From NCBI GenBank assembly GCA_016125185.1, contig WGMG01000007.1, positions 211,604 to 275,603 of the forward strand: a stretch of DNA of 64,000 bases, written 5' to 3'. The number at the start of each line of letters is the position of its first letter. Position 1 is the stretch's first letter. This stretch comes from Armatimonadota bacterium. Lineage in GTDB: Bacteria > Armatimonadota > Fimbriimonadia > Fimbriimonadales > Fimbriimonadaceae. Shown here piece by piece: positions 1 through 9,073 of the stretch. The notes below the pieces were generated by a model. The model saw nothing but the letters and a program-made list of their open reading frames with translations, searched no databases and was not told the DNA's origin. Made by a program: the position numbers and the translations under genes.

Positions 1-1695
1 GGATCGACAGTTGCGACCTTCCTGCGCAAGTATCGCCCGCGACTCAAAGTCGCGATCTATGAGCGGGAATCATTTCCGCGCGACCATGTAGGCGAGAGCC
101 AGTTGCCCCATATTTCGGGAGTGCTGGACGAAATGGGCGTTTGGGACAAGGTTGAGGCGGCCAATTTTCCAGTCAAGATCGGTGCGACGTACCGGTGGGG
201 CAAATCGGACGAGTTATGGGACTTCGAGTTTCTCAACAACGGCGTCTTTCAGGACGAGCCGCGGCCAGCCAAGTATGTTGGTCAGCGCACACAGACAGCT
301 TTTCAGGTTGACCGGGCGATCTACGATAAGATCCTGCTCGACCATGCCCAAGAGTTGGGTTGCGAGGTCTTTGAGGAAGCCGCGATCCGACAGGTGCATC
401 GCAATGGCGACGCCGTGACGGGGCTCTCGATCGAGCACGGCGGGCAAACCTATGAGGTCAAAGCTCGTCACTATGTGGACTGTTCAGGCCACGTCGGCAT
501 TCTCCGCCGCGCGATGGACGTCGAGGTGGAAAGCCCAACGAACCTGCAAAATATCGCAATTTGGGATTACTGGACCAATGCTGATTGGGCCGTCAGCATC
601 GGCGTCGGCGGCACACGAGTTCAGGTTCTCAGCCTGGGTTACGGCTGGATTTGGTTCATCCCGCTTGGCCCGACACGAACCAGCATCGGCCTCATCGTTC
701 CCGCCGAATACTATAAGGAGCGGGGCTTGAAGCCAGCCGAGCTCTACACTGAGGCGCTGAAGAGCGACGAGATCATCCAAGTCCTGACCAAGAACGCAGT
801 TTGCGAGGACAAACTTTCGACGACGAAAGACTGGTCGTTCCTCGCCTCTCGTTTGGTGGGGGAGAACTGGTTCCTCGCAGGTGAGAGTGCAGGTTTTGCA
901 GACCCAATTCTGGCCGCGGGAATGACCCTGGCGCACAAGGGCGCGCGCGATGTTGCCTACACCATCATCGAACTTGAGCGCGGCGACTATGAAGACGACT
1001 GGCTCAAGAAACGATACGATGACAGCCATCGTCGCCATATCCTCCAGCACATTCGGTTTGCTGACTTTTGGTACACGCAAAATGGCCTCTTCGGCGACCT
1101 CAAGGACTTCACCAAGGAATTGGCGGGCGAAGCCGGGCTGGAGATGTCGTCCGACGAAGCGTGGCGATGGTTTGGCACCGGTGGGTTTATCGACCACGAC
1201 ACGGCCGGGGCCGACGTAGGCGGTTACGCCCTTTACGCGGCCAAGAAGATTACCGCCACTTTCCTGGATGAGCCGGTGGACTACGAAATCTTCGGCAAAA
1301 CCCACTTCAAGGTTAACCTCGAGGGCGCAGAGGAGACCTATGGAGCCAACCTTTTCGATGGACGCATCCATCGCCATCCGGCGTATGTGCGTGGCAACAA
1401 GTCGTTACCCATGCTTGGCGTGTGCGGATGGCTCGCGCACTTTCTATCTAAGCGACAGTGCGCGAAGGACATCATCGACGCGGCAAACCAGTTCCGTGCG
1501 TCGTCGGGCATGACCCGCGAGCAGATGCTCGCATTCCCTCGCCTCATGGTGGAAGCTCTGGAGGCGATGGTCCTCGACGGCTGGGTGATCGCGGACACGG
1601 TCAAAGGCTTTGACCCGTGGCCGCAGTTCACGATCAACTACGAGCGGTTCATGCACTCCAATCGCGACATCGCCCTGAAAGTCAAAGCCGACTAG
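1..1695 (+). CDS. Flavin-dependent halogenase (tryptophan halogenase family), 5' partial
   Basis: The reading frame is open to the left edge, so the true start and the GxGxxG FAD loop lie outside; about 564 residues are visible. It resembles FADH2-dependent halogenases (PF04820): the WxWxIP family motif appears as GWIWFIPL near visible residue 214, a GESQLP segment near 31 and KIGATYRWG near 58, whose lysine is a candidate for the catalytic hypohalous-acid-binding lysine. The FADPILAAGMTLAHKGA segment matches the C-terminal FAD-side motif of this superfamily. Members halogenate aromatic or aliphatic metabolites using reduced FAD from a partner reductase. No NRPS or PKS gene is present, so the substrate is unknown; a monooxygenase role is an alternative. 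It abuts the convergent gene with no spacer. Confidence 0.85.
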   Translation, partial: GSTVATFLRKYRPRLKVAIYERESFPRDHVGESQLPHISGVLDEMGVWDKVEAANFPVKIGATYRWGKSDELWDFEFLNNGVFQDEPRPAKYVGQRTQTAFQVDRAIYDKILLDHAQELGCEVFEEAAIRQVHRNGDAVTGLSIEHGGQTYEVKARHYVDCSGHVGILRRAMDVEVESPTNLQNIAIWDYWTNADWAVSIGVGGTRVQVLSLGYGWIWFIPLGPTRTSIGLIVPAEYYKERGLKPAELYTEALKSDEIIQVLTKNAVCEDKLSTTKDWSFLASRLVGENWFLAGESAGFADPILAAGMTLAHKGARDVAYTIIELERGDYEDDWLKKRYDDSHRRHILQHIRFADFWYTQNGLFGDLKDFTKELAGEAGLEMSSDEAWRWFGTGGFIDHDTAGADVGGYALYAAKKITATFLDEPVDYEIFGKTHFKVNLEGAEETYGANLFDGRIHRHPAYVRGNKSLPMLGVCGWLAHFLSKRQCAKDIIDAANQFRASSGMTREQMLAFPRLMVEALEAMVLDGWVIADTVKGFDPWPQFTINYERFMHSNRDIALKVKAD

Positions 1696-4023
1696 CTATT
1701 TGGTGTGGACCACCCGGATTCCGCAGAACGAGCCGGCGGTATGTCCTTCTTTCGCTTGAACTCGGATTACGATCGAAGACTTCGACTCGGTCAATGACTT
1801 AGGGATGTCGTACGTGACGTCGTAAAACTCGTTGGCGGGCTTACCCTGAAGCGTTTCGCTGGCTATCTTCTCACCGTTCACAAGGATATCGAAGTCGGGC
1901 CGCAGGCGGTCGTTGCCCCAATAGCTGACGACGATTTGATGTGTCAGGGCCGGATCGCACTTCATCGTCACTTCGAACCAGCCGCCATTGAGGGGAGTTC
2001 GGAAACTGCGGCCGTTTGCCTCACGGACGTCGTTTCTTTCGGACGTTAGGTGGTGGTCTCGCTCCGGCTGCATCTCGCCCACGCGCATCGAGTCGATGGT
2101 GCGCGATTCCAAATCGCGAATTCTCGCTTCTTCGGCGCGATACTTGGCTTCAGATTCTTGCCATTGAGCATCGGTGAAAAGGTCGAAATAGACTCCATAC
2201 CGCTGATGATCCACCTTGTAGAACGGAACGAACTTGAGTTGATCCGGGCGACCGACGCCGGTGGTTTCGAATTCGAGATCAGATGAGGAAGTCTTTTTGA
2301 GCCAATCGGATGGGTTCGTATTTTCGGTGACGAGAACGGGGGTTCTTGGCCGTGGACCGTTCTCGTTGCCGAGGATGGCGGCCAAAACAAGCGGACCGTA
2401 GAGAATGGCTACACGCTTTGGATTGTCCGGCATGGCCTCGGTATGGAGGGTCATCGGCAGATTGAACTCGACCGTGTCGCCCTTCTTCCAGGCTCGTTTG
2501 ATCGAAACATAACTGCTAGGCTTGGCCGATACGGCCGCGACCTTGCCGTTGACTTTGAAGTCGACCGATCCTTGCACCCATTCCGGGTGACGAATCGCCA
2601 GCTCGAACTCCTTGTTGCCTTCGATGGTCAGCTTGACCGCCCCATCGTTGGGGAACTTCGAATCCAGGCGCACCTTGGTGCCGTCCCAGTCTAGTTCCGC
2701 CGGATCGTACAGATTCACAAAGAGCTTATGCCCTCCTTCGTGGAAGAAGATGCTGTCGGCGTGTTTGGTGTGGTTCTCCATTCCCGTGCCGTGGCAACAG
2801 GTCCAGTCGTCCCATGGGGAGCTATAGTGCCGCTCATCGCCGGTGCCGAGGGGCATGAAGTAGGTGACGCCGGCTCCTTCTGGATCCTGGGAGGCCAGAA
2901 TGTGATTCACATGGGCTCGCTCGTAGAAATCGAAATACGACGCCTGCGGGTCCCACGAGAACAAGTGCCGCGTCAGCTTCAGCATGTTGTACGTGTTGCA
3001 GGTCTCGCACGTGTTGGACGAAAGCTGGTCGTTCAGCTTGTCGGCGGGGCCAAAGTATTCGTGGTTGCTGTTGCCGCCGATCGCATAAGTATGGTGATCG
3101 ACAACCTCATTCCAAAAATTCTCGCTAGCTTTCTCGTCCGACTTGTCGCCTGTAATTTCGTATAGCCGGGCAAGGCCGATCAGCTTGGGAATCTGAGTAT
3201 TCGAGTGGCGACCAGGAAGCGGGTCTTTGCCTTCCTTCAGCGGATCGAGAACGACGTGGTCGTAGAATTTACGAGAAAGGTCGAGATACTTCTCCTGCTT
3301 GGTGAGGGTGTACAACTCGGCCAGAACCTCGTTCATACCTCCATATTCGCATCGGAGCATGTTCTGCCATTGATCAGGCGTTAGGTCCTTGGTTTCATAG
3401 ATCGCCCAATCGGCAAACTTCTCTGCGACGCCGAGGGCGGCCTTATTGCCGGTTAAATGGTAGGCGTCCAGAAGACCGGCCAACACCTTGTGGTGCGTAT
3501 ACCAAGGCGACCACATGCCGTTAAGATCGAATCCGCCGCTTCGAATGTTGCCCTTGCGGACTTCAGCCCATTTTGCATCGCCATCAGGGATAGCCGAGAT
3601 GTACCCATCTGGACGGCTTTTCTGGCATGCGACCAGCTCCGAGACGATGTAGTCGGTCTTTTCCTTGAATCGCTTGTCGCGGGTCGAGGCATACTCTTGG
3701 GCGCAAGCGGTGAGATAGTGCCCAAGTGAGTGACCCGCCAGACCCGAATTCTCCCAGCCGCCGTAAATCTTGCCTTTTGGCTTGAGGCCGCTGTGCTCAC
3801 GAAAACTGCTCAGAAGGCGATCGGGGTCGACCTTCAGGAGATAGGCCGAGCAAACTTCCTCCGCCTTCATGAAAGGACCATAAAGAAGTCGGACTTTACT
3901 GAGGGGAAAGGGCTCGGCGACGATAGGCGAGGAGGCTTTGGTTGACGTCATCGTTGGGGCAGACCTTGGGTTTGAAAGGGCGGTTGCGAATGAAAGACAG
4001 AGGCTAAGCGGAACCGTGATCAT
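1696..4023 (-). CDS. GH127 family beta-L-arabinofuranosidase-like protein (DUF1680)
   Basis: This 775-residue protein has an N-terminal hydrophobic export signal (ITVPLSLCLSFATALS). The (alpha/alpha)6 GH127 barrel follows, then beta domains and a C-terminal beta-sandwich after about residue 640. GH127 enzymes are unusual retaining glycosidases with a zinc-bound cysteine nucleophile. The corresponding residues are visible: the CETCNTYNM block near residue 339 (Glu and Cys ligands) and the vicinal pair in WTCCHGTGMEN near 408 (nucleophile plus ligand). The start codon at 4021-4023 is preceded by an open promoter-sized region. The likely role is release of L-arabinose or a related sugar from plant polysaccharide outside the cytoplasm. 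The exact substrate cannot be told, since GH127 and related families cover several sugars. Confidence 0.88.
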   Translation of the reverse strand: MITVPLSLCLSFATALSNPRSAPTMTSTKASSPIVAEPFPLSKVRLLYGPFMKAEEVCSAYLLKVDPDRLLSSFREHSGLKPKGKIYGGWENSGLAGHSLGHYLTACAQEYASTRDKRFKEKTDYIVSELVACQKSRPDGYISAIPDGDAKWAEVRKGNIRSGGFDLNGMWSPWYTHHKVLAGLLDAYHLTGNKAALGVAEKFADWAIYETKDLTPDQWQNMLRCEYGGMNEVLAELYTLTKQEKYLDLSRKFYDHVVLDPLKEGKDPLPGRHSNTQIPKLIGLARLYEITGDKSDEKASENFWNEVVDHHTYAIGGNSNHEYFGPADKLNDQLSSNTCETCNTYNMLKLTRHLFSWDPQASYFDFYERAHVNHILASQDPEGAGVTYFMPLGTGDERHYSSPWDDWTCCHGTGMENHTKHADSIFFHEGGHKLFVNLYDPAELDWDGTKVRLDSKFPNDGAVKLTIEGNKEFELAIRHPEWVQGSVDFKVNGKVAAVSAKPSSYVSIKRAWKKGDTVEFNLPMTLHTEAMPDNPKRVAILYGPLVLAAILGNENGPRPRTPVLVTENTNPSDWLKKTSSSDLEFETTGVGRPDQLKFVPFYKVDHQRYGVYFDLFTDAQWQESEAKYRAEEARIRDLESRTIDSMRVGEMQPERDHHLTSERNDVREANGRSFRTPLNGGWFEVTMKCDPALTHQIVVSYWGNDRLRPDFDILVNGEKIASETLQGKPANEFYDVTYDIPKSLTESKSSIVIRVQAKEGHTAGSFCGIRVVHTK

Positions 4024-4117
4024 AGCTAACTTCGACCTTGCCGGGAATAACCATAACTCCCGCCGTATCTATTCCCTCACTTTACTTTAATATTGAACGA
4101 TTTGACATTCCTGCATC

Positions 4118-4155
4118 AAGAAAAACTCCCCCGTCGGAACAAGCCGCCGGAGGAG
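4118..4155 (-). terminator. Rho-independent terminator of the subtilase gene
   Basis: On the minus strand, downstream of the stop at 4175, an imperfect 12-bp stem (arms 4126-4137 and 4144-4155, two mismatches, 6-nt loop) is followed directly by a run of five T (4121-4125). This is the classical intrinsic terminator layout. Confidence 0.6.
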
Positions 4156-4174
4156 AGGGAGAGAGAGTTCTGGA

Positions 4175-5881
4175 TTAGAACGTTGGTGCGATCGAGTATC
4201 GCCCTTTGGCGTAGCCGATCAACAATTGATTGTTGGTTTTGCCGAACCGGGAAGGAACCACCGAGCGAAGGATGACCTTCACCGTTCCGTCGCTGGCTAC
4301 GTAGTTGGAGGTCGCCGAACCAAGCTTCAGGTTGATGGTGGTATCGGTGTTCGGGAAGGCGCCCTTGGTCGAGACCAGATCGTAGTTGCCGGTGTTGACG
4401 TTGAGCACATAGCCCAACACGGAGGTCGGCTTCGTTCCCGTAACCTTGAACGTCGCCGCAAGGCTAAAGCTCGAGATCGTACCTTGGTCGGTCGGCAACG
4501 AGCAGGCCATATTGGTTGCCGCGATCGTACCGATTGCACCCGAGTACACACTGTTGACCTTATAGGCATTGTTAAGGTTTGAATCTTGAACGCTGCCGAG
4601 ATTGCCAGACGAGTAGGTGCCGGTTTGGACGCCCACATCACTGATGGTGGTGTCACGTGCCAGCGTCGATAGCGACAGCAAGACGCCTCGGAACACGTTG
4701 ATTCGGCCGTGACCAAAGATCGAGCTCGAACCAATATTGTCGCAGGTGTTGTAGAGGATGGTCTGAACTTCGTCCGGCGTGAGGGTGGGATTGACGGACC
4801 AAATGGTCGCTACCGCGCCATTCGTGACCGGCGTAGCCATCGACGTGCCGCTGGCCAGACCATAGGCACCGTCCATCGTCGTGCTTAGGATGTTGGTTCC
4901 CGGAGCGAAGACGCCGACACCACGGCCATAGGCCGAAAAGCTCGCTTTGCCGTCTTGCTCATTGGAGGCACCGCAGACGATGACGTCGTCGTAGGAGAAA
5001 CCGCTGAGGTCGCGGGCGTCATTACCGGCAGCGTACAGGAAGAGACCGCCTTTCGATTTGATATAGGTTCCTGTTGTGCTGACGACATCGTTATCGACAC
5101 CGCTGTAGGAGGCGCTGATCGTCTTCGAGCCATGATCGACAGCCCAGCGGGCACCCGTCATGATGTCGTCGAAGGCCGCACCGCCACTGGCGACGTTGGA
5201 CGTCTTAACGAAGCGAATCTTGAAGTTCCAACCAACACCCGAGACGCCGACGCCATTGTTACCAGCCGCCGCGCCACAACCCGAAACGTGGGTTCCATGG
5301 CCATTGATGTCGGTAATGTCGCCACCTTCTGCTTCGGTCTTTCGATCAACGGAGTTGTATCCGGGAAGCAGCAGGTCCTTCAGGTCGGGGTGGGTTTTGG
5401 TAATGCCCGTATCCACGAAGGTGACTTCGAAATTCGAGCCGCCGGTCCAGAAGTTCCACGCGAGCGGAGACTGGATGGTCTGGTGGTGCCACTGCTGGCT
5501 GAAAAGGGGATCGTTCGGATTGTTGGTCGGATAGAGTCGGTAGTTAGGGCAGGCGTACTGGTAGTCGCCGGTCCGCATGAGCTCAGCCGAATACGAAACT
5601 TCGTTTTTGCCCCACGGGACACGAACGACGTATTCGTCGGTCTCCGGGTGGTAGCGAAGGTAGTTGCTTCGCAAGCGGCCTTTGGCCCGGTTGCGGGCGG
5701 TTGTAATTTTGTCCGCAGTCCAGTTCTTGGCCATCATGTCGTCGACCTGGAGAGGGCGGACGATCATCTGGCCGGTGAACTCTTGGACACCGGGAATGTT
5801 TTGAATAGTACTGGCAATGGACGATGCCGCGATGGCTAGCCCGAGAGCGGCAGACGCAACAAGGCGAAAATGAAATTTCAT
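4175..5881 (-). CDS. Secreted subtilisin-like serine protease (peptidase S8)
   Basis: The protein has 568 residues from the ATG at 5881, chosen over the longer frame to 6040 because AAGGAGAGAG lies just upstream and the product then begins with a clean signal peptide (MKFHFRLVASAALGLAIAAS). A prodomain-like region covers residues 28-125. The catalytic triad is intact: Asp near 157 (FVDTGI), His near 194 (NGHGTHVSG) and Ser near 346 (SGTSMATP). The last 150 residues form a beta-rich domain of unknown role, perhaps cell-surface or substrate attachment. It is expected to degrade proteins outside the cytoplasm. It is transcribed alone, from the promoter at 5901-5930 to the hairpin at 4118-4155. 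Confidence 0.93.
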   Translation of the reverse strand: MKFHFRLVASAALGLAIAASSIASTIQNIPGVQEFTGQMIVRPLQVDDMMAKNWTADKITTARNRAKGRLRSNYLRYHPETDEYVVRVPWGKNEVSYSAELMRTGDYQYACPNYRLYPTNNPNDPLFSQQWHHQTIQSPLAWNFWTGGSNFEVTFVDTGITKTHPDLKDLLLPGYNSVDRKTEAEGGDITDINGHGTHVSGCGAAAGNNGVGVSGVGWNFKIRFVKTSNVASGGAAFDDIMTGARWAVDHGSKTISASYSGVDNDVVSTTGTYIKSKGGLFLYAAGNDARDLSGFSYDDVIVCGASNEQDGKASFSAYGRGVGVFAPGTNILSTTMDGAYGLASGTSMATPVTNGAVATIWSVNPTLTPDEVQTILYNTCDNIGSSSIFGHGRINVFRGVLLSLSTLARDTTISDVGVQTGTYSSGNLGSVQDSNLNNAYKVNSVYSGAIGTIAATNMACSLPTDQGTISSFSLAATFKVTGTKPTSVLGYVLNVNTGNYDLVSTKGAFPNTDTTINLKLGSATSNYVASDGTVKVILRSVVPSRFGKTNNQLLIGYAKGRYSIAPTF

Positions 5882-5900
5882 GGACTCTCTCCTTCCGCGC

Positions 5901-5930
5901 ATTCTACACCGAGAAGAGTAAACTTGACAA
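5901..5930 (-). promoter_or_regulatory. Sigma-70-type promoter of the subtilase gene
   Basis: On the minus strand TTGTCA (5925-5930) and TAGAAT (5901-5906) are separated by 18 bp; each hexamer differs from consensus at one base. The -10 lies about 20 nt before the start codon at 5881, leaving room for the strong ribosome binding site. Confidence 0.6.
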
Positions 5931-6138
5931 GACCGTCTAGATTGTCGAAAAAAGAGATTGAATATTAGGCGTTTCGAGTACAAATTTCCGGCAATTTGGC
6001 TGACTTCTGGTACTGGTGGCAATGGCAGTTTCATGAACAAAGTTGCACGCTTTTTGCTCTTCGAGCCGGAAAAAGTCGTAATCGTCGAACGGCAAGGCCC
6101 ATTACCAGAACCGTCAGGCTGATACTGGGCCCAAAGAC

Positions 6139-6484
6139 CTACACGCTCATCGTTGGGGTTTTGGCCAGTATATGCCCCGTAAATATGCCGCCAGTTTTAT
6201 CAATTTCTTGAAATGACACAGAAAGCTTGATGGTTATGCTTGGACCATCGAAAATTAGGATTACGGACTTGTTCTTAACATCCGGGTATTCATCGACACT
6301 TCGAATTCTATAAATTGTCCAGGAATGGCCTCTAAAGCTATATGCAAGCTAAAACGGCCAATCTAGCAGGCCCTTAACATCGCGATCGACATGGAGGAAC
6401 CCGGTATTTCTAACAGTATCTCACTGACTCCCGATGCCCCATGGGAGTACCAAAGGTCCCGTTCAGCCCAGTTTTTTGCGTCAT
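6139..6484 (-). pseudogene. Possible decayed gene in a low-GC intergenic region
   Basis: Between the subtilase and the HD-GYP genes about 700 bases hold no intact gene, and base composition is visibly more A/T-rich than the flanks. Reading the minus strand, one frame from 6420 to 6139 gives protein-like text interrupted by a single TAG: DTVRNTGFLHVDRDVKG and LLDWPF, stop, then FRGHSWTIYRIRSVDEYPDV and KSVILIFDGPSITIKLSV. Upstream, other frames from about 6484 also read like protein (MTQKTGLNGTFGTPMGHRE). This pattern suggests a small gene broken by one frameshift and one nonsense mutation. I do not recognise the family. It could also be chance, as no codon statistics were computed. Confidence 0.3.
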
Positions 6485-6577
6485 TCTTGAACTAATGACC
6501 CGCTTGGTCTAGTTTGTAGGTTGTTAGCGTAAAGTCTCTTGGCGAGAATTTGGCTAATAGAGTATTGATAAAATTCG

Positions 6578-6583
6578 TATAAT
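6578..6583 (+). promoter_or_regulatory. Candidate -10 box upstream of the first HD-GYP gene
   Basis: A perfect TATAAT lies 28 nt before the small ORF at 6611. No convincing -35 hexamer is found at 16-18 bp, so the promoter may be weak or activator-dependent. The rest of 6485-6577 shows nothing recognisable. Confidence 0.35.
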
Positions 6584-6610
6584 ACTTTCACTGGTTCGTG
6601 AGGTGAGGCA

Positions 6611-6745
6611 ATGAACCCAAACAGGAGAATCCGACAGGAGCTTGAAAAATTTGAGAAGTGGAAAAAAGTTTTCCGCTCAACTGCTCATGCGGATTTTCGT
6701 TTGACGCCTCGCCGAATGACTTTTCCACCCACAGAGGTGGAGTGA
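6611..6745 (+). CDS. Possible 44-aa basic small protein upstream of HD-GYP gene
   Basis: A short frame starts at ATG 6611 behind a GGTGAGG ribosome binding site and ends 7 nt before the ATG of the HD-GYP gene. The product is MNPNRRIRQELEKFEKWKKV followed by 24 further residues: basic, with a heptad-like charged helix and no membrane segment. Its spacing, ribosome binding site and position after the TATAAT at 6578 make translation plausible, perhaps as a coupled leader. No family is recognised, and it may be a chance frame. Confidence 0.35.
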   Translation: MNPNRRIRQELEKFEKWKKVFRSTAHADFRLTPRRMTFPPTEVE

Positions 6746-6752
6746 GGACGTG

Positions 6753-7790
6753 ATGGACACGTCCGCTCAATATCATCCGAAGATTTTGGTGGTTGACGAT
6801 GACGCCACCAATATTCACTTCTTGAAACGCCTGCTGGATATCGGCGGATACGATGACATTCGGACGGCAAGTTCGGGTCGAGAAGCTCTGTTGGAAGGGG
6901 CCTCATACGATCCCGATTTGATTCTGCTGGACCTCCAAATGCCAGAGATGGACGGCTACGAAGTGCTGAGGGTGATGCGGCCGCTTCGCAACTCGGGAGT
7001 CTATCTGCCCATCCTGGTCTTTACCGCCGACGCAACGCACTCGGCGCGAAAGAAGGCACTGGAACTCGGGGCCAGCGACTTCTTGACCAAACCCGGTGAC
7101 GCAACCGAGATTCTGCTTCGCGTCAAAAACTTCCTGACGATGCGCTTCTGGAGTAAGGAGTTGAACGAGCGCAATATCGACTTAGAAGAGCGCGTGCGTG
7201 CGCGCACACGCGAGCTTGAGGAATCGCACCGCGACGTCATTCACCGATTAGCGCGGGCCGGTGAATATCGCGACGACGACACCGGGCATCACACCCGGCG
7301 GGTGGGGGAACTGTCGGCGCGAATCGCGACGGCTCTTCGGCTGCCGACCGATACGGTCAAACTGATTCAGCTTGCCGCTCTGCTTCACGATCTTGGAAAA
7401 ATTGGGATCCCCGATTCGATTTTGCTCAAGCCCGGCCGTTTGACAGAGGAAGAGTTTAGGCAGATGCAACAGCACTGCATGGCCGGGGCGTCGATTCTCG
7501 CTCAAGGAAATACTCCGCTCCTTCAAATGGCAGAGAAGATTGCGGCTCATCACCACGAGCGATACGACGGATCAGGATATCCTTCCGGATTACGAGGCGA
7601 AGAGATTCCGATCGAGGCGCGAATTGTTTCGGTGGCAGACGTCTTTGACGCGCTGACCCATGAACGACCCTACAAGAAGGCCTGGGACAGAGAGTCCGCG
7701 AAGGCGGAAATTCTATCTCAGAAGGGTCGTCAGTTTGACCCTCAGGTGGTTGACGCCTTTTTAGCGGTTCGTTCGTTCGATTTGTTCTAA
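6753..7790 (+). CDS. Response regulator with HD-GYP domain (c-di-GMP phosphodiesterase, RpfG-like)
   Basis: The protein has 345 residues. I prefer ATG 6753 over the adjacent GTG 6750 because GAGGA at 6744-6748 is better spaced. Residues 1-125 are a receiver domain: acidic DDD near 12, phospho-Asp near 59 in LLDLQMPEMDG, Lys near 113 in FLTKP. A helical linker follows, then a complete HD-GYP domain with HTRRVGELSARIA, LLHDLGKIGIPD, HHHERYDGSGYPSGLRGEEI and the closing ADVFDALTHERPYK motif. The expected reaction is c-di-GMP to pGpG and then GMP, gated by phosphorylation from a histidine kinase that is not next to it. A diverged tandem copy follows at 7962. Confidence 0.92.
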   Translation: MDTSAQYHPKILVVDDDATNIHFLKRLLDIGGYDDIRTASSGREALLEGASYDPDLILLDLQMPEMDGYEVLRVMRPLRNSGVYLPILVFTADATHSARKKALELGASDFLTKPGDATEILLRVKNFLTMRFWSKELNERNIDLEERVRARTRELEESHRDVIHRLARAGEYRDDDTGHHTRRVGELSARIATALRLPTDTVKLIQLAALLHDLGKIGIPDSILLKPGRLTEEEFRQMQQHCMAGASILAQGNTPLLQMAEKIAAHHHERYDGSGYPSGLRGEEIPIEARIVSVADVFDALTHERPYKKAWDRESAKAEILSQKGRQFDPQVVDAFLAVRSFDLF

Positions 7791-7823
7791 CCCTGCCGAT
7801 TAGCCAAAGATAAACAAAATTTG

Positions 7824-7829
7824 TATAAT
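7824..7829 (+). promoter_or_regulatory. Candidate -10 box upstream of the second HD-GYP gene
   Basis: A perfect TATAAT follows the first HD-GYP stop by 33 nt, with only a weak -35 (TTAGCC at 7800). It implies a leader of about 125 nt, so the second paralogue probably has its own transcript. No terminator hairpin is evident between the two genes. Confidence 0.35.
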
Positions 7830-7961
7830 GAGGTGATTTCGGGTGGATCCATAGCGTGAGCCGATGGGCAGGTTGTTGCACATTGGCCTGTCGAACTCCA
7901 CGCTATCATGGGTGTGTTTGACTTCGCGTCGCCCTGATCTCGATGGATAGAGGTGACGACG

Positions 7962-8996
7962 ATGGCGGTTTCAGGCCACTTTAGCCCCAAAGTTCTGGTC
8001 GTCGATGACGACACGACCAACCTCCACTATCTTCTCCGCCTTCTTAACGTCGGTGGATACGACGATGTGAGAATGGCGATGTCGGGCCGTGAGGCAGTAG
8101 TCGAAGGTGCCGCATTCAACCCCGATATCATCCTTCTCGATCTACAAATTCCCGAATTGGATGGCTTCGAGGTTTTAAAAATCCTGCGTCCCCTTCAACG
8201 TTCAGGGGTCTACCTGCCGATTCTTGTCTTCACCGCCCAAGCCACTCATAATGTTCGGAAGCGCGCGCTTGAACTGGGCGCAACGGACTTTCTGGCAAAG
8301 CCGCTCGACTCGACAGAAATCTTGCTTCGGATGCGGAACTTTGTTTCCATGCGTTACCTGAGTAAGGAACTCAATGAAAGGAATATCGACCTGGAAGAAA
8401 GGGTTCGCGAGCACACCCGAGAGTTGGAGCAATCCTATCTCGATATCATCCACCGCCTTTCGCGTGCGAGCGAATACCGCGACAATAACGATGGTGACCA
8501 CACGCGGCGCATCAGTGAACTGTCGGCCAAGATCGCCTCGGCGCTTGGCCTATCGTCCCAACAGGTTCGCTTGATCAAGGAAGCCGCGCTCCTTCATGAC
8601 TTGGGGAAGGTCGGGGTTCCCGATTCCATTCTTACGAAAAACGGCAGGCTGAGCCGGAACGAAGAAAGTGCGCTGAGGAAGCACTGCGAGGTCGGCGCAT
8701 CGATTCTCGCGAACAGCCGCAGTCCGTTATTGCAGGTCGCGGAAAGGATCGCTGCCCATCATCACGAACGATACGACGGCAAAGGTTATCCGTCGGGATT
8801 GCGAGGCGAAGAAATCCCGATTGAAGCAAGGGTGGTGGCCCTGGCGGACGCCTACCAAAACCTATTCGAATCCTTTGGCTCGGATCCTGACGCTCTCGAG
8901 AGAGCCAAGGCCGAGATTGTGAGTGAAAGCGGATCGCGATTCGACCCCGCTGTGGTCGAAGCCTTTGTGGCTGTCCGACGAATTGACTTTCGCTAG
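7962..8996 (+). CDS. Response regulator with diverged HD-GYP domain (paralogue)
   Basis: The protein has 344 residues. ATG 7962 is chosen because AGAGGTG at 7949-7955 is then well placed; GTG 7953 is the alternative. It is closely related to the preceding gene along its whole length, with receiver residues (LLDLQIPELDG, FLAKP) and HD-GYP metal residues (HDLGKVGVPD, HHHERYDGKGYPSGLRGEEI) retained. The conserved tail ADVFDALTxxRPYK is replaced by ADAYQNLFESFGSDPDALE: the metal-ligand Asp is kept but the DALT-RPYK substrate-side loop is lost. It could be a slower or altered phosphodiesterase or a c-di-GMP sensor. The pair probably arose by tandem duplication. Confidence 0.9.
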   Translation: MAVSGHFSPKVLVVDDDTTNLHYLLRLLNVGGYDDVRMAMSGREAVVEGAAFNPDIILLDLQIPELDGFEVLKILRPLQRSGVYLPILVFTAQATHNVRKRALELGATDFLAKPLDSTEILLRMRNFVSMRYLSKELNERNIDLEERVREHTRELEQSYLDIIHRLSRASEYRDNNDGDHTRRISELSAKIASALGLSSQQVRLIKEAALLHDLGKVGVPDSILTKNGRLSRNEESALRKHCEVGASILANSRSPLLQVAERIAAHHHERYDGKGYPSGLRGEEIPIEARVVALADAYQNLFESFGSDPDALERAKAEIVSESGSRFDPAVVEAFVAVRRIDFR

Positions 8997-9073
8997 GTGA
9001 CTGGCGCGAAGGAATTTCTTGCTAGGATCGCTCTCCTAAACGCAGCCGAGACTCGCTGTTTCGAACCTCTGTT

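Noticed and set aside
5996..6211. 71-codon plus frame in the 6-kb gap
   Set aside because: No ribosome binding site and no protein-like pattern; the minus strand reads better as a decayed gene.
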